A stretch of 64,000 nucleotides of DNA from Nesterenkonia sphaerica (GTDB lineage Bacteria > Actinomycetota > Actinomycetes > Actinomycetales > Micrococcaceae), in the NCBI RefSeq assembly GCF_005771565.1, contig NZ_VAWA01000007.1, forward strand, positions 62,001 through 126,000. The letters run 5' to 3'. The translations under genes were made by a program, and so were the position numbers. Every line of letters begins with the position of its first letter. Within the stretch, counting starts at the first letter, position 1. Below, piece by piece: positions 9,562 to 17,949 of this stretch. The notes below the pieces were generated by a model. It searched no databases. It was not told the DNA's origin and saw nothing but the letters and a program-made list of their open reading frames with translations.

Positions 9562-10707
9562 ATGTTGAAACGCTCCCTTCTCACCACCTTGTTGGTCTGT
9601 CTGGCGTTGGTGATTCACCCCGCCGCAGCTCACGCCGCGGAGCTGGGTGAAGAGACCACCCACCTGTTTCAGTACCACCGGGGACAGGACGTGCTGTTCA
9701 TGCTCATGCTCGTGGCGTTCCTGATGCTGTTCATCCGACGCTACGAGTGGGGCGTTGCGCTGGCCACGCTCCTGGTCCTGTCCGTCAGCTGGCCGCTGTA
9801 CCTGATCGGCCACACCCAGGTCCTCGGCCATGACCTCAACATCGAGGCCATCATCCTGGCGCTGTTCGCCTCGATCACTCTGGTGATCGCCATCGGGGTC
9901 TTTCTGGGTCACATCTCCACTATCCATTACTTGTTGGCCGGGGCGCTGTTCGTTCCGGCCTATATGTTCAACGAATGGTTCCTCTTTGACTTCCTCGACG
10001 GCGTCTACGACGCCGGAGGGTCGGTGCTGGTCCACATGTTCGCCGCTTACTGGGGCTGGGGGGTCATCCTGGCGCTGCGCAACAAGCGGGTCAGCGACGA
10101 GCCGATGAAGACCAGCGTGCACAGTGTGTCCTTCGTGTGGCTGGCCAGCATGCTGCTCTTTGTTCTGTGGCCTTCGTTCGTCACCGCCCTGCTGCCCCCC
10201 GAAGACATCATCCCGGGAATGATCAATACCTACCTGGCGCTGATGGCGGCCACCTTGGCCACCTACGTGCTGCTCTACCTGCTCAAGCGCACAATCGACC
10301 CGCTGATCTTCACCTACGCCATCCTGGCTGGAGGCGTGGCGATCGGCGCCACCGTAGACCTGGCCAATCCGTGGCAGGCCTGGCTGATCGGGCTGGTGGG
10401 TGGAATCGCCTCCACCCTGTCCTTCATCTACATCAACGACTGGCTGTGCCGGAAGACCGGGGTGCTGGACACCATGGGCGTCCAGAATCTGCACGGCATC
10501 CCGGGAATCGTCGGCGGCTTGGCCCCGATCCTCATCGTCGGCGCCGGCCTGAGTCAGCTGGGCGCGGTGGCCGGGACCTTTGTCATCGCATTGGCTACCG
10601 GAGTCGTCACCGGGCTGATCCTGCGACTGTTCAAACCCCCGGCTATCATGCTCGACGATGCGGAGTCCTTCCCCATCGATACCATGCGAGCCACCGATCC
10701 CGCGTGA
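9562..10707 (+). CDS. Rh/Amt-family ammonium or methylammonium channel (Rh-like)
   Basis: Integral membrane channel with about eleven hydrophobic segments after an N-terminal signal-like segment ending AAAHA. Both pore histidines of the Amt/Rh superfamily are recognisable, in YDAGGSVLVHMFAAYWG and in GVQNLHGIPG. The surrounding residues resemble eukaryotic and bacterial Rh proteins (HTFGAYFG and HNLHGMPG types) more than AmtB. ATG 9562 is preceded by AGGA at eight bases; GTG 9529 is possible but less likely. It lies 40 bases after gmaS and 53 bases before mgsA in the same direction, so uptake of methylammonium or ammonium, or release of ammonia, for this pathway is the natural inference. 381 residues. 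Confidence 0.85.
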   Translation: MLKRSLLTTLLVCLALVIHPAAAHAAELGEETTHLFQYHRGQDVLFMLMLVAFLMLFIRRYEWGVALATLLVLSVSWPLYLIGHTQVLGHDLNIEAIILALFASITLVIAIGVFLGHISTIHYLLAGALFVPAYMFNEWFLFDFLDGVYDAGGSVLVHMFAAYWGWGVILALRNKRVSDEPMKTSVHSVSFVWLASMLLFVLWPSFVTALLPPEDIIPGMINTYLALMAATLATYVLLYLLKRTIDPLIFTYAILAGGVAIGATVDLANPWQAWLIGLVGGIASTLSFIYINDWLCRKTGVLDTMGVQNLHGIPGIVGGLAPILIVGAGLSQLGAVAGTFVIALATGVVTGLILRLFKPPAIMLDDAESFPIDTMRATDPA

Positions 10708-10760
10708 GAACCGATATGGTCCTATGACCACCGACCACTGCAACAAAGGAGGCTCGTTCC

Positions 10761-11654
10761 ATGTGCGGGATCATCGGTCTTCACCTCAGGGACCCTGTGT
10801 TGTACGAACGTCTCGGCCCGCTCATGGCTGAGATGCTCCAAGGCATAGTGGTCCGGGGGCCGGACTCGGCCGGTGTCGCCATCTACGGAGACAAGTCCCG
10901 GTGCCCTGCGGGACAGGCCGCGGTGTCGCTGCTGAATGCGCCTGAGGGCTTGGCGGATGCTGTGGCCAGAGAGCTTCCCGGAGTCGAGGAGGTGCATACA
11001 GAACTGGTCGGTGAGACGACAGTGCTCACCGCAGCCACGTCGCCGGAGCTGCTGTCCGCAGCGGTCGCCGCCGTCTCTCCCGAAAGCCGCGTGGTGGGCA
11101 TGGGGGAAGACATGGTGATCTACAAAGGCATTGGAAACCCCAATGAGCTGGCGCGGACCTACCGGCTGCAGGAGGCCCGAGGCTGGCAGGGCATCGCCCA
11201 CACCCGAATGGCCACGGAGTCTGCAATCAACGCCGAAGGGTGCCATCCGTTCTCCGTGGGTGTCGGAGTGAGCTTGGTGCACAACGGCTCGTTCTCAAAT
11301 TACGCCTCGATCCGGCGCGAGCTGGAGGCGGAGGGCATCACCTTCGACTCCCACAACGACACCGAGGTCGGGGCCCGGTTTGTCGCCTCGCGGCTGGCGA
11401 AGGGCGACGACCTCTCCACTGCACTGACGGCACTGAGAAAGAAATTCGACGGTTTCTACACCTTGCTGGTGACCACGGAAAAAGGCTTCGCGGTGGCGCG
11501 CGACGAGTTCGCCTGCAAGCCGGCGATCATCGCCGAACACCCTCGATGGGTCGCCATGGCCTCGGAGTTCCAAGCTCTGGCCATGCTGCCAGGCATCGAC
11601 GAGGCTCATGTTTTCGAACCGCTACCAGGACGGGTATACGCATGGAGTCGCTGA
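10761..11654 (+). CDS. mgsA: N-methylglutamate synthase subunit A (class II glutamine amidotransferase domain)
   Basis: Ntn-type amidotransferase subunit that hydrolyses the gamma-glutamyl bond and channels the amine to MgsC. The catalytic cysteine follows the initiator methionine (MCGIIGLH). RGPDSAG (32-38), AHTRMATES (146-154) and HNGSFSN (174-180) match the substrate-binding segments of PurF and GltB amidotransferase domains. The 297-residue length equals a free-standing GATase_2 domain. ATG 10761 has AAAGGAGG upstream. It overlaps mgsB by 13 bases. The three-gene set that splits glutamate synthase into amidotransferase, beta-helix and FMN subunits is diagnostic for N-methylglutamate synthase or closely related GlxBCD-type enzymes. 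Confidence 0.88.
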   Translation: MCGIIGLHLRDPVLYERLGPLMAEMLQGIVVRGPDSAGVAIYGDKSRCPAGQAAVSLLNAPEGLADAVARELPGVEEVHTELVGETTVLTAATSPELLSAAVAAVSPESRVVGMGEDMVIYKGIGNPNELARTYRLQEARGWQGIAHTRMATESAINAEGCHPFSVGVGVSLVHNGSFSNYASIRRELEAEGITFDSHNDTEVGARFVASRLAKGDDLSTALTALRKKFDGFYTLLVTTEKGFAVARDEFACKPAIIAEHPRWVAMASEFQALAMLPGIDEAHVFEPLPGRVYAWSR

Positions 11655-12352
11655 ACGACGGGACCGCGGAGTTCGACCTCGCGGTGCGGAGCGTGCGGGA
11701 GCTGAACGCAGAGTTGCACGCTCCGAGCGTCGAACGGTACGTGGTCAGGCATCCCCGGGGCGCCCATGCGGTGGCGGCCGGGGTCAACCGCCCCCTTCAG
11801 GTGCGCATCGACGGTGACGTCGGCTATTACTGTGCCGGGATGAACCAGGAGGGGCTGATCACAGTCGATGGGTCTGCCGGCCCCGGGGTGGCGGAGAACA
11901 TGATGTCCGGAGTGGTGCGCATCCGAGGCAACGCCTCCCAGTCCGCTGGCGCGACTGCTCATGGCGGACTGCTGATCATCGAGGGAAATGCTTCCACCCG
12001 CTGTGGAATCTCCCTCAAAGGGGGAGACATCGTCGTCGGCGGCGAGATGGGAGCCATGGGGGCCTTCATGGCGCAGGCCGGGCGGATCGTGGTCTGCGGT
12101 GACGCCGGGGATGGCTTGGGCGACTCCATCTATGAGGCCCAGATCTACATCCGCGGAAGCGTCGGGACCCTGGGTGCCGACTGCGTGGAGAAGGAGATGC
12201 GCGCCGCTGACCGAAAGTCCCTCCAAGACCTGCTGGTGCAAGCCGGTATGACATCACAGGCAGAGGATGCGTCCTACCTGGACGGATTCCGCCGCTACGG
12301 CTCAGCACGCACGTTGTATCACTTCACCCACGACCATGCCGGGAGTTACTGA
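11642..12352 (+). CDS. mgsB: N-methylglutamate synthase subunit B (GXGXG beta-helix domain)
   Basis: Structural subunit equivalent to the C-terminal GXGXG domain of glutamate synthase. The 236-residue product shows the repeated glycine-rich turns of that right-handed beta-helix, for instance SGVVRIRGNASQ, GGLLIIEGNAS, KGGDIVVGGEMG and GRIVVCGDAGDG. I start at ATG 11642, since the longer frame upstream is only a shadow of mgsA. It overlaps the 3' end of mgsA by 13 bases and its stop overlaps the mgsC start (TGATG), so the three subunits are translationally coupled and probably made in equal amounts. Confidence 0.88.
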   Translation: MESLNDGTAEFDLAVRSVRELNAELHAPSVERYVVRHPRGAHAVAAGVNRPLQVRIDGDVGYYCAGMNQEGLITVDGSAGPGVAENMMSGVVRIRGNASQSAGATAHGGLLIIEGNASTRCGISLKGGDIVVGGEMGAMGAFMAQAGRIVVCGDAGDGLGDSIYEAQIYIRGSVGTLGADCVEKEMRAADRKSLQDLLVQAGMTSQAEDASYLDGFRRYGSARTLYHFTHDHAGSY

Positions 12353-13686
12353 TGCGAAGCCCTGAAGACCGTGGCCTCCGTGAGTCCGCTACTTTTGACC
12401 GCGCAGCCATCACAGCCATTCAGGCCGCCGCAGCCACCGGTGTGTACGATATCCGCGGCTGGGGGGCCAAGCGACGCGTCCCGCACTTTGACGACCTGCT
12501 GTTCCTCGGATCCTCCATGTCCCGGTATCCCCTGGAGGGATACCGGGAGCGGTGCGACACAGACGTAGTCCTCGGAGATCTCCACGGTGCTGAGCCCATC
12601 CACATCAAGATTCCGGTGACAATCGCCGGGATGAGCTTCGGCGCACTCTCCGCCCAGGCCAAGGAGGCCCTGGGCCGGGGCGCCTCGAAGGTCGGCACCG
12701 CCACCACCACCGGTGACGGAGGCATGACAGAGGAGGAACGGGGTCACTCAGACAAACTGATCTACCAGCTCCTGCCCAGCCGCTACGGGATGAACCCGGA
12801 CCATCTGCGAGCTGCCGATGCTCTGGAAGTGGTGCTGGGCCAAGGAGCCAAGCCCGGTGGCGGTGGGATGCTGCTGGGACAGAAGATCTCTGAACGCGTC
12901 GCCGAGATGCGTACGCTGCCGGCGGGAATCGACCAGCGCAGCGCCTGCCGTCACCCCGATTGGACCGGACCGGACGACCTCACGATCAAGATCAACGAAC
13001 TGCGCGAGATCACCGACTGGACGAAGCCCATCTTTGTGAAGATCGGCGCTTCCCGGCCGTATTATGACGTGAAACTGGCAGTCGCCGCCGGTGCTGACGT
13101 GGTGGTGCTCGACGGTATGCAGGGCGGGACGGCGGCGACCCAGGAAGTCTTCATCGAACACGTCGGCATTCCCATTCTGGCGGCACTTCCGCAGGCGGTT
13201 CAGGCCTTGCAGGAGCTGGGGATGCACCGCAGAGTGCAGTTGGTCGCCTCAGGGGGAATCCGGCATGGTGCTGACGTCGCGAAAGCACTCGCCATGGGCG
13301 CCGATGCGGTCTCCATCGGCACGGCCGCACTGATCGCCCTGGGGGACAATGATCCCAAGTACGCTGAGGAATACGAGAAGCTCGGCTCAGCCGCTGGGTA
13401 TTACGACGATTTCCAGGATGGCCGTGACCCGGCGGGCATCACCACCCAGGATCCTTATCTGGCGGCGCGGCTTGACCCGGTGGAGGCCGGTGACAGGCTG
13501 GCCAATTATCTCAGGGTGCTCACCCTGGAGGCGCAGACTCTGGCCAGAGCCTGCGGCAAGTCTCACCTGCTGAATCTTGAGCCCGAAGACATGGTCTCAC
13601 TCACGGTGGAGGCGGCTGCGATGTCTCGCATTCCTCTGGCGGGGACATCATGGATCCCCGGTGCCGAAACCCGCGGCGCTGAATGA
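12352..13686 (+). CDS. mgsC: N-methylglutamate synthase subunit C (FMN-binding glutamate synthase domain)
   Basis: Catalytic FMN subunit, homologous to the FMN-binding domain of glutamate synthase, that forms N-methylglutamate. Recognisable: GGMLLGQKIS, the KIGASRPYYDV strand, DGMQGGTAATQ and the phosphate-binding VASGGIRHGADVAKALAMGADAVSIG region cut into its usual pieces. The three cysteines that hold the 3Fe-4S cluster in classical glutamate synthase are absent; the matching stretch reads YYDDFQDGRDPAGITTQDP, as in the stand-alone GlxD/MgsC family. 444 residues, normal for the family. Last gene of the plus-strand operon; it ends 19 bases from the convergent methyltransferase gene. Confidence 0.88.
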   Translation: MRSPEDRGLRESATFDRAAITAIQAAAATGVYDIRGWGAKRRVPHFDDLLFLGSSMSRYPLEGYRERCDTDVVLGDLHGAEPIHIKIPVTIAGMSFGALSAQAKEALGRGASKVGTATTTGDGGMTEEERGHSDKLIYQLLPSRYGMNPDHLRAADALEVVLGQGAKPGGGGMLLGQKISERVAEMRTLPAGIDQRSACRHPDWTGPDDLTIKINELREITDWTKPIFVKIGASRPYYDVKLAVAAGADVVVLDGMQGGTAATQEVFIEHVGIPILAALPQAVQALQELGMHRRVQLVASGGIRHGADVAKALAMGADAVSIGTAALIALGDNDPKYAEEYEKLGSAAGYYDDFQDGRDPAGITTQDPYLAARLDPVEAGDRLANYLRVLTLEAQTLARACGKSHLLNLEPEDMVSLTVEAAAMSRIPLAGTSWIPGAETRGAE

Positions 13687-13705
13687 TCCGGTCCGCTTGC
13701 GGATC

Positions 13706-14569
13706 TCATCTGCGCCGGGCCGTGTGCAGCACCGTGATCTGCGGCAGCACCACCTCATGGTCCGCCTCCAGACCCAGTTCACCGAACAGGAATTCCTCCA
13801 GATTGGTCCGCCGAGTGGCCCGACTGGCAGGCGAGGCCGAGAGCCAGGAGCTCAGCGTGGTGGCGTAGCGGAAAATCTCGCTCACACTCAGAGTGCGGCT
13901 CCACCGGTATTCGACGCTGTGGATGGGCATGAAGTACACCGGGTCCAGCCGGGGCTGCCACCCCGCACGGTAGACATCCCCGGCGCGCATGATGCGGGTC
14001 AGCCTGTGCACGGTGGGGTCAGCGGTGTCCAGGTAGTTCCACAACAGTGCCAGGGACCCACCGGGACTCAGCAGCCGGAACGCTTCGTCCTGAGCCGCAG
14101 CCGGGTCGAACCAGTGCCAGGCCTGGGCTGCCACCACCAGATCTGCACAGTCATCGGGCAGACCGCTGCATTCATAGGAGGCGCAGTGCCCCTGCACCCA
14201 GGAACGGTTTCCGGCCACGGCACGCGAGCTCTCCAGAAGAATGTCCAGCATGGGAACGCTGGGCTCCACGGCATGCACATGCGCTCCGGCCTCCAGCAGC
14301 TGCCGGGTGAGAATTCCCGTGCCAGCGCCGAACTCCACGACACTGGGCAGCTGGTGAGTACCGCCCTCTGCTGGCTGCGCCGGCCGGACCTGACTCAGCG
14401 TCTGCGTCACGGCGCGAGCGGGGTAACGGGGGCGCAATGCATCGTACTCGGCGGCTTCGGCGGCAGTCTGCTGCTCTGCGAAAGAGCCGCCCAACTGGTG
14501 GCGCCGCTGCGCTGAGACAATCTGCGGCTGCGCGTCGGACCGCCGTTTCGGTCGGTTCGGCGGCATCAT
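13706..14569 (-). CDS. class I SAM-dependent methyltransferase
   Basis: 287-residue methyltransferase of the Rossmann type. Motif I, the SAM-binding EFGAGTGIL, is at 79-87; the acidic residue ending strand two follows in HAVEPS, and VVAAQAWHWFDP fits the post-motif region of the Methyltransf_11/25 families. The substrate is unknown. Its ATG overlaps the ribF stop by four bases (ATGA), so it is cotranscribed with the core genes rather than with the methylamine genes, which converge on it from the other side. The insertion boundary of the island therefore lies probably in 13687-13705. Confidence 0.8.
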   Translation of the reverse strand: MMPPNRPKRRSDAQPQIVSAQRRHQLGGSFAEQQTAAEAAEYDALRPRYPARAVTQTLSQVRPAQPAEGGTHQLPSVVEFGAGTGILTRQLLEAGAHVHAVEPSVPMLDILLESSRAVAGNRSWVQGHCASYECSGLPDDCADLVVAAQAWHWFDPAAAQDEAFRLLSPGGSLALLWNYLDTADPTVHRLTRIMRAGDVYRAGWQPRLDPVYFMPIHSVEYRWSRTLSVSEIFRYATTLSSWLSASPASRATRRTNLEEFLFGELGLEADHEVVLPQITVLHTARRR

Positions 14570-15594
14570 TCTGCGCGCAGTGCGCTGACCGGAGTGGCTC
14601 TGCCACTGGCGGCGAGGACTCTGCGGGTGTCCTCGACGTCCTTATGCATCTGCTCGACCAGCTTCTCGACACCTTCATAGGCCACCATGCCGCGAAGCCG
14701 GTCGACGAACTCGACACGGAGCCGTTGGCCGTACAGGTCGAAATCCTCCACCTGCTCGTCCGCTCGGTCCAGGATATGTGCTTCGACGACCCGCATGAGT
14801 CCGTCGAAGGTGGGATTGGAGCCCACAGAGATTGCCGCTGGCCACCGGTGGTGGTGGGCATCGGTGACCCATCCGGCGTAGACACCATCGGCTGGCACCA
14901 TGCCTTCGGCCTCTTGGGAGAGGTTGGCTGTGGGGAAGCCGAGCTCGCGACCCCGCGCTTCACCGTGGACGACTTCTCCCACCACGGCGTGCGCACGGCC
15001 CAGCATCCCGGCAGCTGCGGCGACGTCGCCCTGCTGCAGTCCTGCCCGGATGGCGGTGGAGGAGCAGCGCCGTGGTGCCCCGGTCCCGACTCCGGACCCG
15101 GTCTGACTCTCCACTGGGAAGTCGTCGACTCCGATGACCTCAAACCCGTACGCCTTTCCCAGGCCCACCATGGTGGAGAAGTCCCCCTGATTATGGCGCC
15201 CGAAACGCACGTCATGCCCGATGACCACCGCCACCGGGTTCAGCGCTTCCACAAAATAGCGCCGGATGAAGTCTTCTGCGGTGTGCCCGGCCAACTCTGG
15301 GGTGTAGTTGAGCACCACGGCGGCGTCTACTCCACTGGAGCGCAGCCGGTCGAGTTTCTCCCCCAGGCCGGTGAGCAGCTGAGGTGCCGATTCAGGTCGG
15401 TGTACCAGCGCCGGGTGCGGGTCGAAGGTCAGCGCTACGGCGGCTGCGCCACGGCGGCGTGCGGTTTGGTTCAGCTGCGCGAGCACGTGCTGGTGTCCGC
15501 GGTGCACACCGTCAAAGTTTCCGATGGTGAGCACAGTGGGCCCCAGATCGGGGGGCACTTCATCAAGCCCGTAGTAGATACGCACGGCGTCCAT
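14566..15594 (-). CDS. ribF: bifunctional riboflavin kinase / FMN adenylyltransferase
   Basis: Makes FMN and FAD from riboflavin. The N-terminal nucleotidyltransferase domain has TIGNFDGVHRGHQ (about 22-34), and the C-terminal kinase domain has the GRELGFPTANL motif and later GVYAG. 342 residues, usual for the family. It sits in the conserved order infB-rbfA-truB-ribF, separated from truB by two small membrane proteins. In most actinobacteria rpsO follows close by; here the methylamine island intervenes. The flavin-dependent island enzymes depend on its products, but the adjacency is probably an accident of the insertion site. Confidence 0.95.
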   Translation of the reverse strand: MDAVRIYYGLDEVPPDLGPTVLTIGNFDGVHRGHQHVLAQLNQTARRRGAAAVALTFDPHPALVHRPESAPQLLTGLGEKLDRLRSSGVDAAVVLNYTPELAGHTAEDFIRRYFVEALNPVAVVIGHDVRFGRHNQGDFSTMVGLGKAYGFEVIGVDDFPVESQTGSGVGTGAPRRCSSTAIRAGLQQGDVAAAAGMLGRAHAVVGEVVHGEARGRELGFPTANLSQEAEGMVPADGVYAGWVTDAHHHRWPAAISVGSNPTFDGLMRVVEAHILDRADEQVEDFDLYGQRLRVEFVDRLRGMVAYEGVEKLVEQMHKDVEDTRRVLAASGRATPVSALRAE

Positions 15595-15595
15595 C

Positions 15596-16054
15596 CTACG
15601 GCCGGTGACGGAGGAGCCAGAAAAGCCCCACGAACGGCAGAATCAGCGGAATGAACCCGTAGTCCCGGCCGAAGCCTCCCCAGACAGTGGCCACCTCGAA
15701 CAGTTCCGGCTGCACCAGGGTCCATGCACCGACCCCGATCACCCCGGCCATCTCGATGAGCACCGCCGCCAGGGCCACCGACCAGGCGGTGGGCGAGGTA
15801 CGGGCTAGGGCCAGAGTGGCCACCACGTAGACCGCAGCGGCAAACGCCGACAGTGTCAGCGCCAGGGGCGCATCGACGAACTGCACTTTTCCCTCCTGCG
15901 GGAAGGGAGCGATCTGGTAGAACGCGCGGGCAAAGGCACTGACCGCAAAGATCCCGTAGGCAGTAATGATCAGAGTGCCCACACCCCGGTTGCGGGGAGT
16001 CTTGGACGGCGTCTTCTCCGCGCCGGCACCAGCGCCTAGAGTGCGGTTCCCCAC
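15596..16054 (-). CDS. small four-helix membrane protein, function unknown
   Basis: 152 residues with a basic, polar N-terminus (about 25 residues) followed by four hydrophobic segments and a short LLRHRP tail. I do not recognise a characterised family. Small membrane proteins of this sort recur between truB and ribF in actinobacteria. The start overlaps the end of the 121-residue gene by 19 bases and the stop lies one base before ribF, so it is part of the truB-ribF transcript. Confidence 0.72.
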   Translation of the reverse strand: MGNRTLGAGAGAEKTPSKTPRNRGVGTLIITAYGIFAVSAFARAFYQIAPFPQEGKVQFVDAPLALTLSAFAAAVYVVATLALARTSPTAWSVALAAVLIEMAGVIGVGAWTLVQPELFEVATVWGGFGRDYGFIPLILPFVGLFWLLRHRP

Positions 16055-16401
16055 CAGATCTCCTCCATACGGTAGACCATGACAAACACCACGAGTCCGA
16101 CGAAGCTCATCACCAGATTAGACCACCGGGTCTTATCCACCATGGCCCAGACGAAGACACCCACCGGCAGCATCAGGGCAGTGATGATGTAGCCCCAGAA
16201 CTCCCAGGATTCACCGGTGATCGGGGCGCCCATCACTTGGCGGATCCCGGCGTAGATCCCGTAGACAATAAGGTACAGCTCAATGGCGGCCAGACTGATA
16301 ATCGCCGAATCCGCAGGGTGCGCCCGCACTGCGGTCATCGTCCAGCAGATCAGCGTCGACAGGGCACAGATGACCGTGCCAAGAAGGAACATGACAGTCA
16401 C
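16036..16401 (-). CDS. small membrane protein, function unknown
   Basis: 121 residues with four predicted membrane segments (about 2-22, 36-58, 68-86 and 95-112) and very short loops; it ends VYRMEEIWWGTAL. No catalytic motif is visible and I cannot name a family. It overlaps the truB stop by ATGA and the following membrane-protein gene by 19 bases. Such tight packing suggests the two small proteins are coexpressed and may form a membrane complex, but that is inference. Confidence 0.72.
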   Translation of the reverse strand: MTVMFLLGTVICALSTLICWTMTAVRAHPADSAIISLAAIELYLIVYGIYAGIRQVMGAPITGESWEFWGYIITALMLPVGVFVWAMVDKTRWSNLVMSFVGLVVFVMVYRMEEIWWGTAL

Positions 16402-17372
16402 AGCGCGAAGACCAGCTCAGGTTTGGCCTGCCACGGCTCGGCTCCGGCTGCGGCTGCGGCGGCCTCGGCAGCATCCGGCGACGACGAGGCACCCTGCTTG
16501 GCAGGGATATTCTGCAGCAGCGCCACCAGCTCCCCATCGGGAGCGAAGGCAGCGGTGAGCTCAGCGGAGGCACTGGCAGTGATGCGCCGACCGTGGCGCA
16601 GGTGCTCCGCATCCGCGGCGGTCACTGCCCGAGAGGGAAACAGCTGCGCGGCCGCTTCGGCGAGACTGATGTAGCCGAAGTCCTCGGCAAGCTGCCCCAA
16701 CGTCAGGCACTGCTCAACTCGGTACGGTCCCACCGCGGTCCGGCGCAGCGCCGTGAGATGCCCACCGGTTTCCAGCAGTTCGCCGAGGTCACGGGCCAGG
16801 GCCCGGACGTAGGTGCCCGAGGAGACCGTCACCTCAATGTCCACGTCCATCAGTCGGCCGCCCTCCACCCGGCGAATCTCCCTGATGGTGAAGTCATGAA
16901 CCGTCACCGGGCGTGAGGCCAATTCCACTTTTTCTCCGGCCCGGGCGCGGTCGTAGGCGCGCCGACCGTCGACTTTGATCGCACTGACGGTACTGGGAAC
17001 CTGCATGATCTCACCAGTGAGCTTGGCGGCTGCGCCGCTGATGCGCTCCGGGGTCAGCGCGTTGGCGAATCGGGTGGAGACCGTCTCGCCTTCGGCGTCG
17101 TCGGTGGTGGTGCTCTGCCCCAAACGGACCGTGGCAGTATAGGTCTTGTTCACCCCGACGATGTGGGTCAGCAGTCGCGTGGCGCGATTGATGCCGACCA
17201 CCAGGACGCCGGTGGCCATCGGGTCCAATGTTCCCGCGTGGCCGACCTTGCGTGTTCCGGCAAGTTTCCTCAGCCGCCCGACGACGTCGTGGCTGGTCCA
17301 GCCGTCCGGCTTGTCCACCAGGACAAGACCGGAACCGACTTCCAGCTCTTCAGGACGTTGCTTCTTAGCCAC
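16398..17372 (-). CDS. truB: tRNA pseudouridine(55) synthase
   Basis: Converts U55 of the tRNA T-loop to pseudouridine. The product of 324 residues starts at GTG 17372 with VLVDKPDGWTSHDVV and carries the catalytic aspartate in GHAGTLDPMATG (about 45-56), then the actinobacterial C-terminal TruB domain. It lies 18 bases after rbfA, in the standard infB-rbfA-truB order, and overlaps the next gene by four bases. Confidence 0.95.
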   Translation of the reverse strand: MAKKQRPEELEVGSGLVLVDKPDGWTSHDVVGRLRKLAGTRKVGHAGTLDPMATGVLVVGINRATRLLTHIVGVNKTYTATVRLGQSTTTDDAEGETVSTRFANALTPERISGAAAKLTGEIMQVPSTVSAIKVDGRRAYDRARAGEKVELASRPVTVHDFTIREIRRVEGGRLMDVDIEVTVSSGTYVRALARDLGELLETGGHLTALRRTAVGPYRVEQCLTLGQLAEDFGYISLAEAAAQLFPSRAVTAADAEHLRHGRRITASASAELTAAFAPDGELVALLQNIPAKQGASSSPDAAEAAAAAAGAEPWQAKPELVFAL

Positions 17373-17390
17373 TGTTGGTGGTGGCTCTGC

Positions 17391-17861
17391 TCAGCGGTCT
17401 TCCGGGGAGGGACGATCGCCTGGGGCGTTCGCCTCTCCGGCGTCGGCCTCGGACCGGTAGGGAGACTCGTTGACCGGCTCAGCACCTTGCCGCAGTGCCC
17501 GCACCTGTTCGTCCTGTTCGCGGGCCTTGCGCAGAAGGTCCTCCAGGTGGGCCGCCGACTCGGGGATCTCGTCAGCGGTGAATTCCAGGGTGGGGGTGAG
17601 CCGGATGCTCAGCTGCCGGCCGACCTCGTATCGCAGCACCCCGCGGCTGGCCCACAGCAGCTCCACGGCGCCCTGCTTGGTCTCTTCGTCCTGAGCCAGG
17701 ACCGTGTAGTACAGCGTGGCGTGCTGCAGATCGTTGGTGACCCTGGCGTCGGTAATGGTGATCATCTCCGCCCGGTCGTCCTTCACCCGGGTGCGCAGGG
17801 CCTCAGCCACAATCACCTTGATGCGGGATGCCAGGCGCGAGGCGCGTGCTGGATCTGCCAT
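17391..17861 (-). CDS. rbfA: ribosome-binding factor A
   Basis: KH-fold factor for maturation of the 5' end of 16S rRNA in the 30S subunit. 156 residues starting MADPARASRLASRI, with the family's ITITDARVTNDLQHATLYYTV strand-helix core, and a polar, acidic C-terminal tail of about 45 residues. ATG 17861 is preceded by AAGGAGGT, whereas longer frames lack a site. It lies 88 bases after infB. Confidence 0.95.
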   Translation of the reverse strand: MADPARASRLASRIKVIVAEALRTRVKDDRAEMITITDARVTNDLQHATLYYTVLAQDEETKQGAVELLWASRGVLRYEVGRQLSIRLTPTLEFTADEIPESAAHLEDLLRKAREQDEQVRALRQGAEPVNESPYRSEADAGEANAPGDRPSPEDR

Positions 17862-17893
17862 TGATACCTCCTTGGCTGTGCTGTGAGCCTTGC

Positions 17894-17927
17894 GGCCGGC
17901 CACCGGGTTCCCACCCTGTGACCGGCC
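17894..17927 (-). promoter_or_regulatory. hairpin between infB and rbfA
   Basis: A GC-rich stem on the minus strand with arms GGCCGGTCAC and GTGGCCGGCC (one mismatch), enclosing a smaller GGGT/ACCC stem. There is no T-run, so it may slow polymerase or protect an RNA end rather than terminate. Confidence 0.35.
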
Positions 17928-17949
17928 GAAACGCTGCCAGCGTGCGGTG

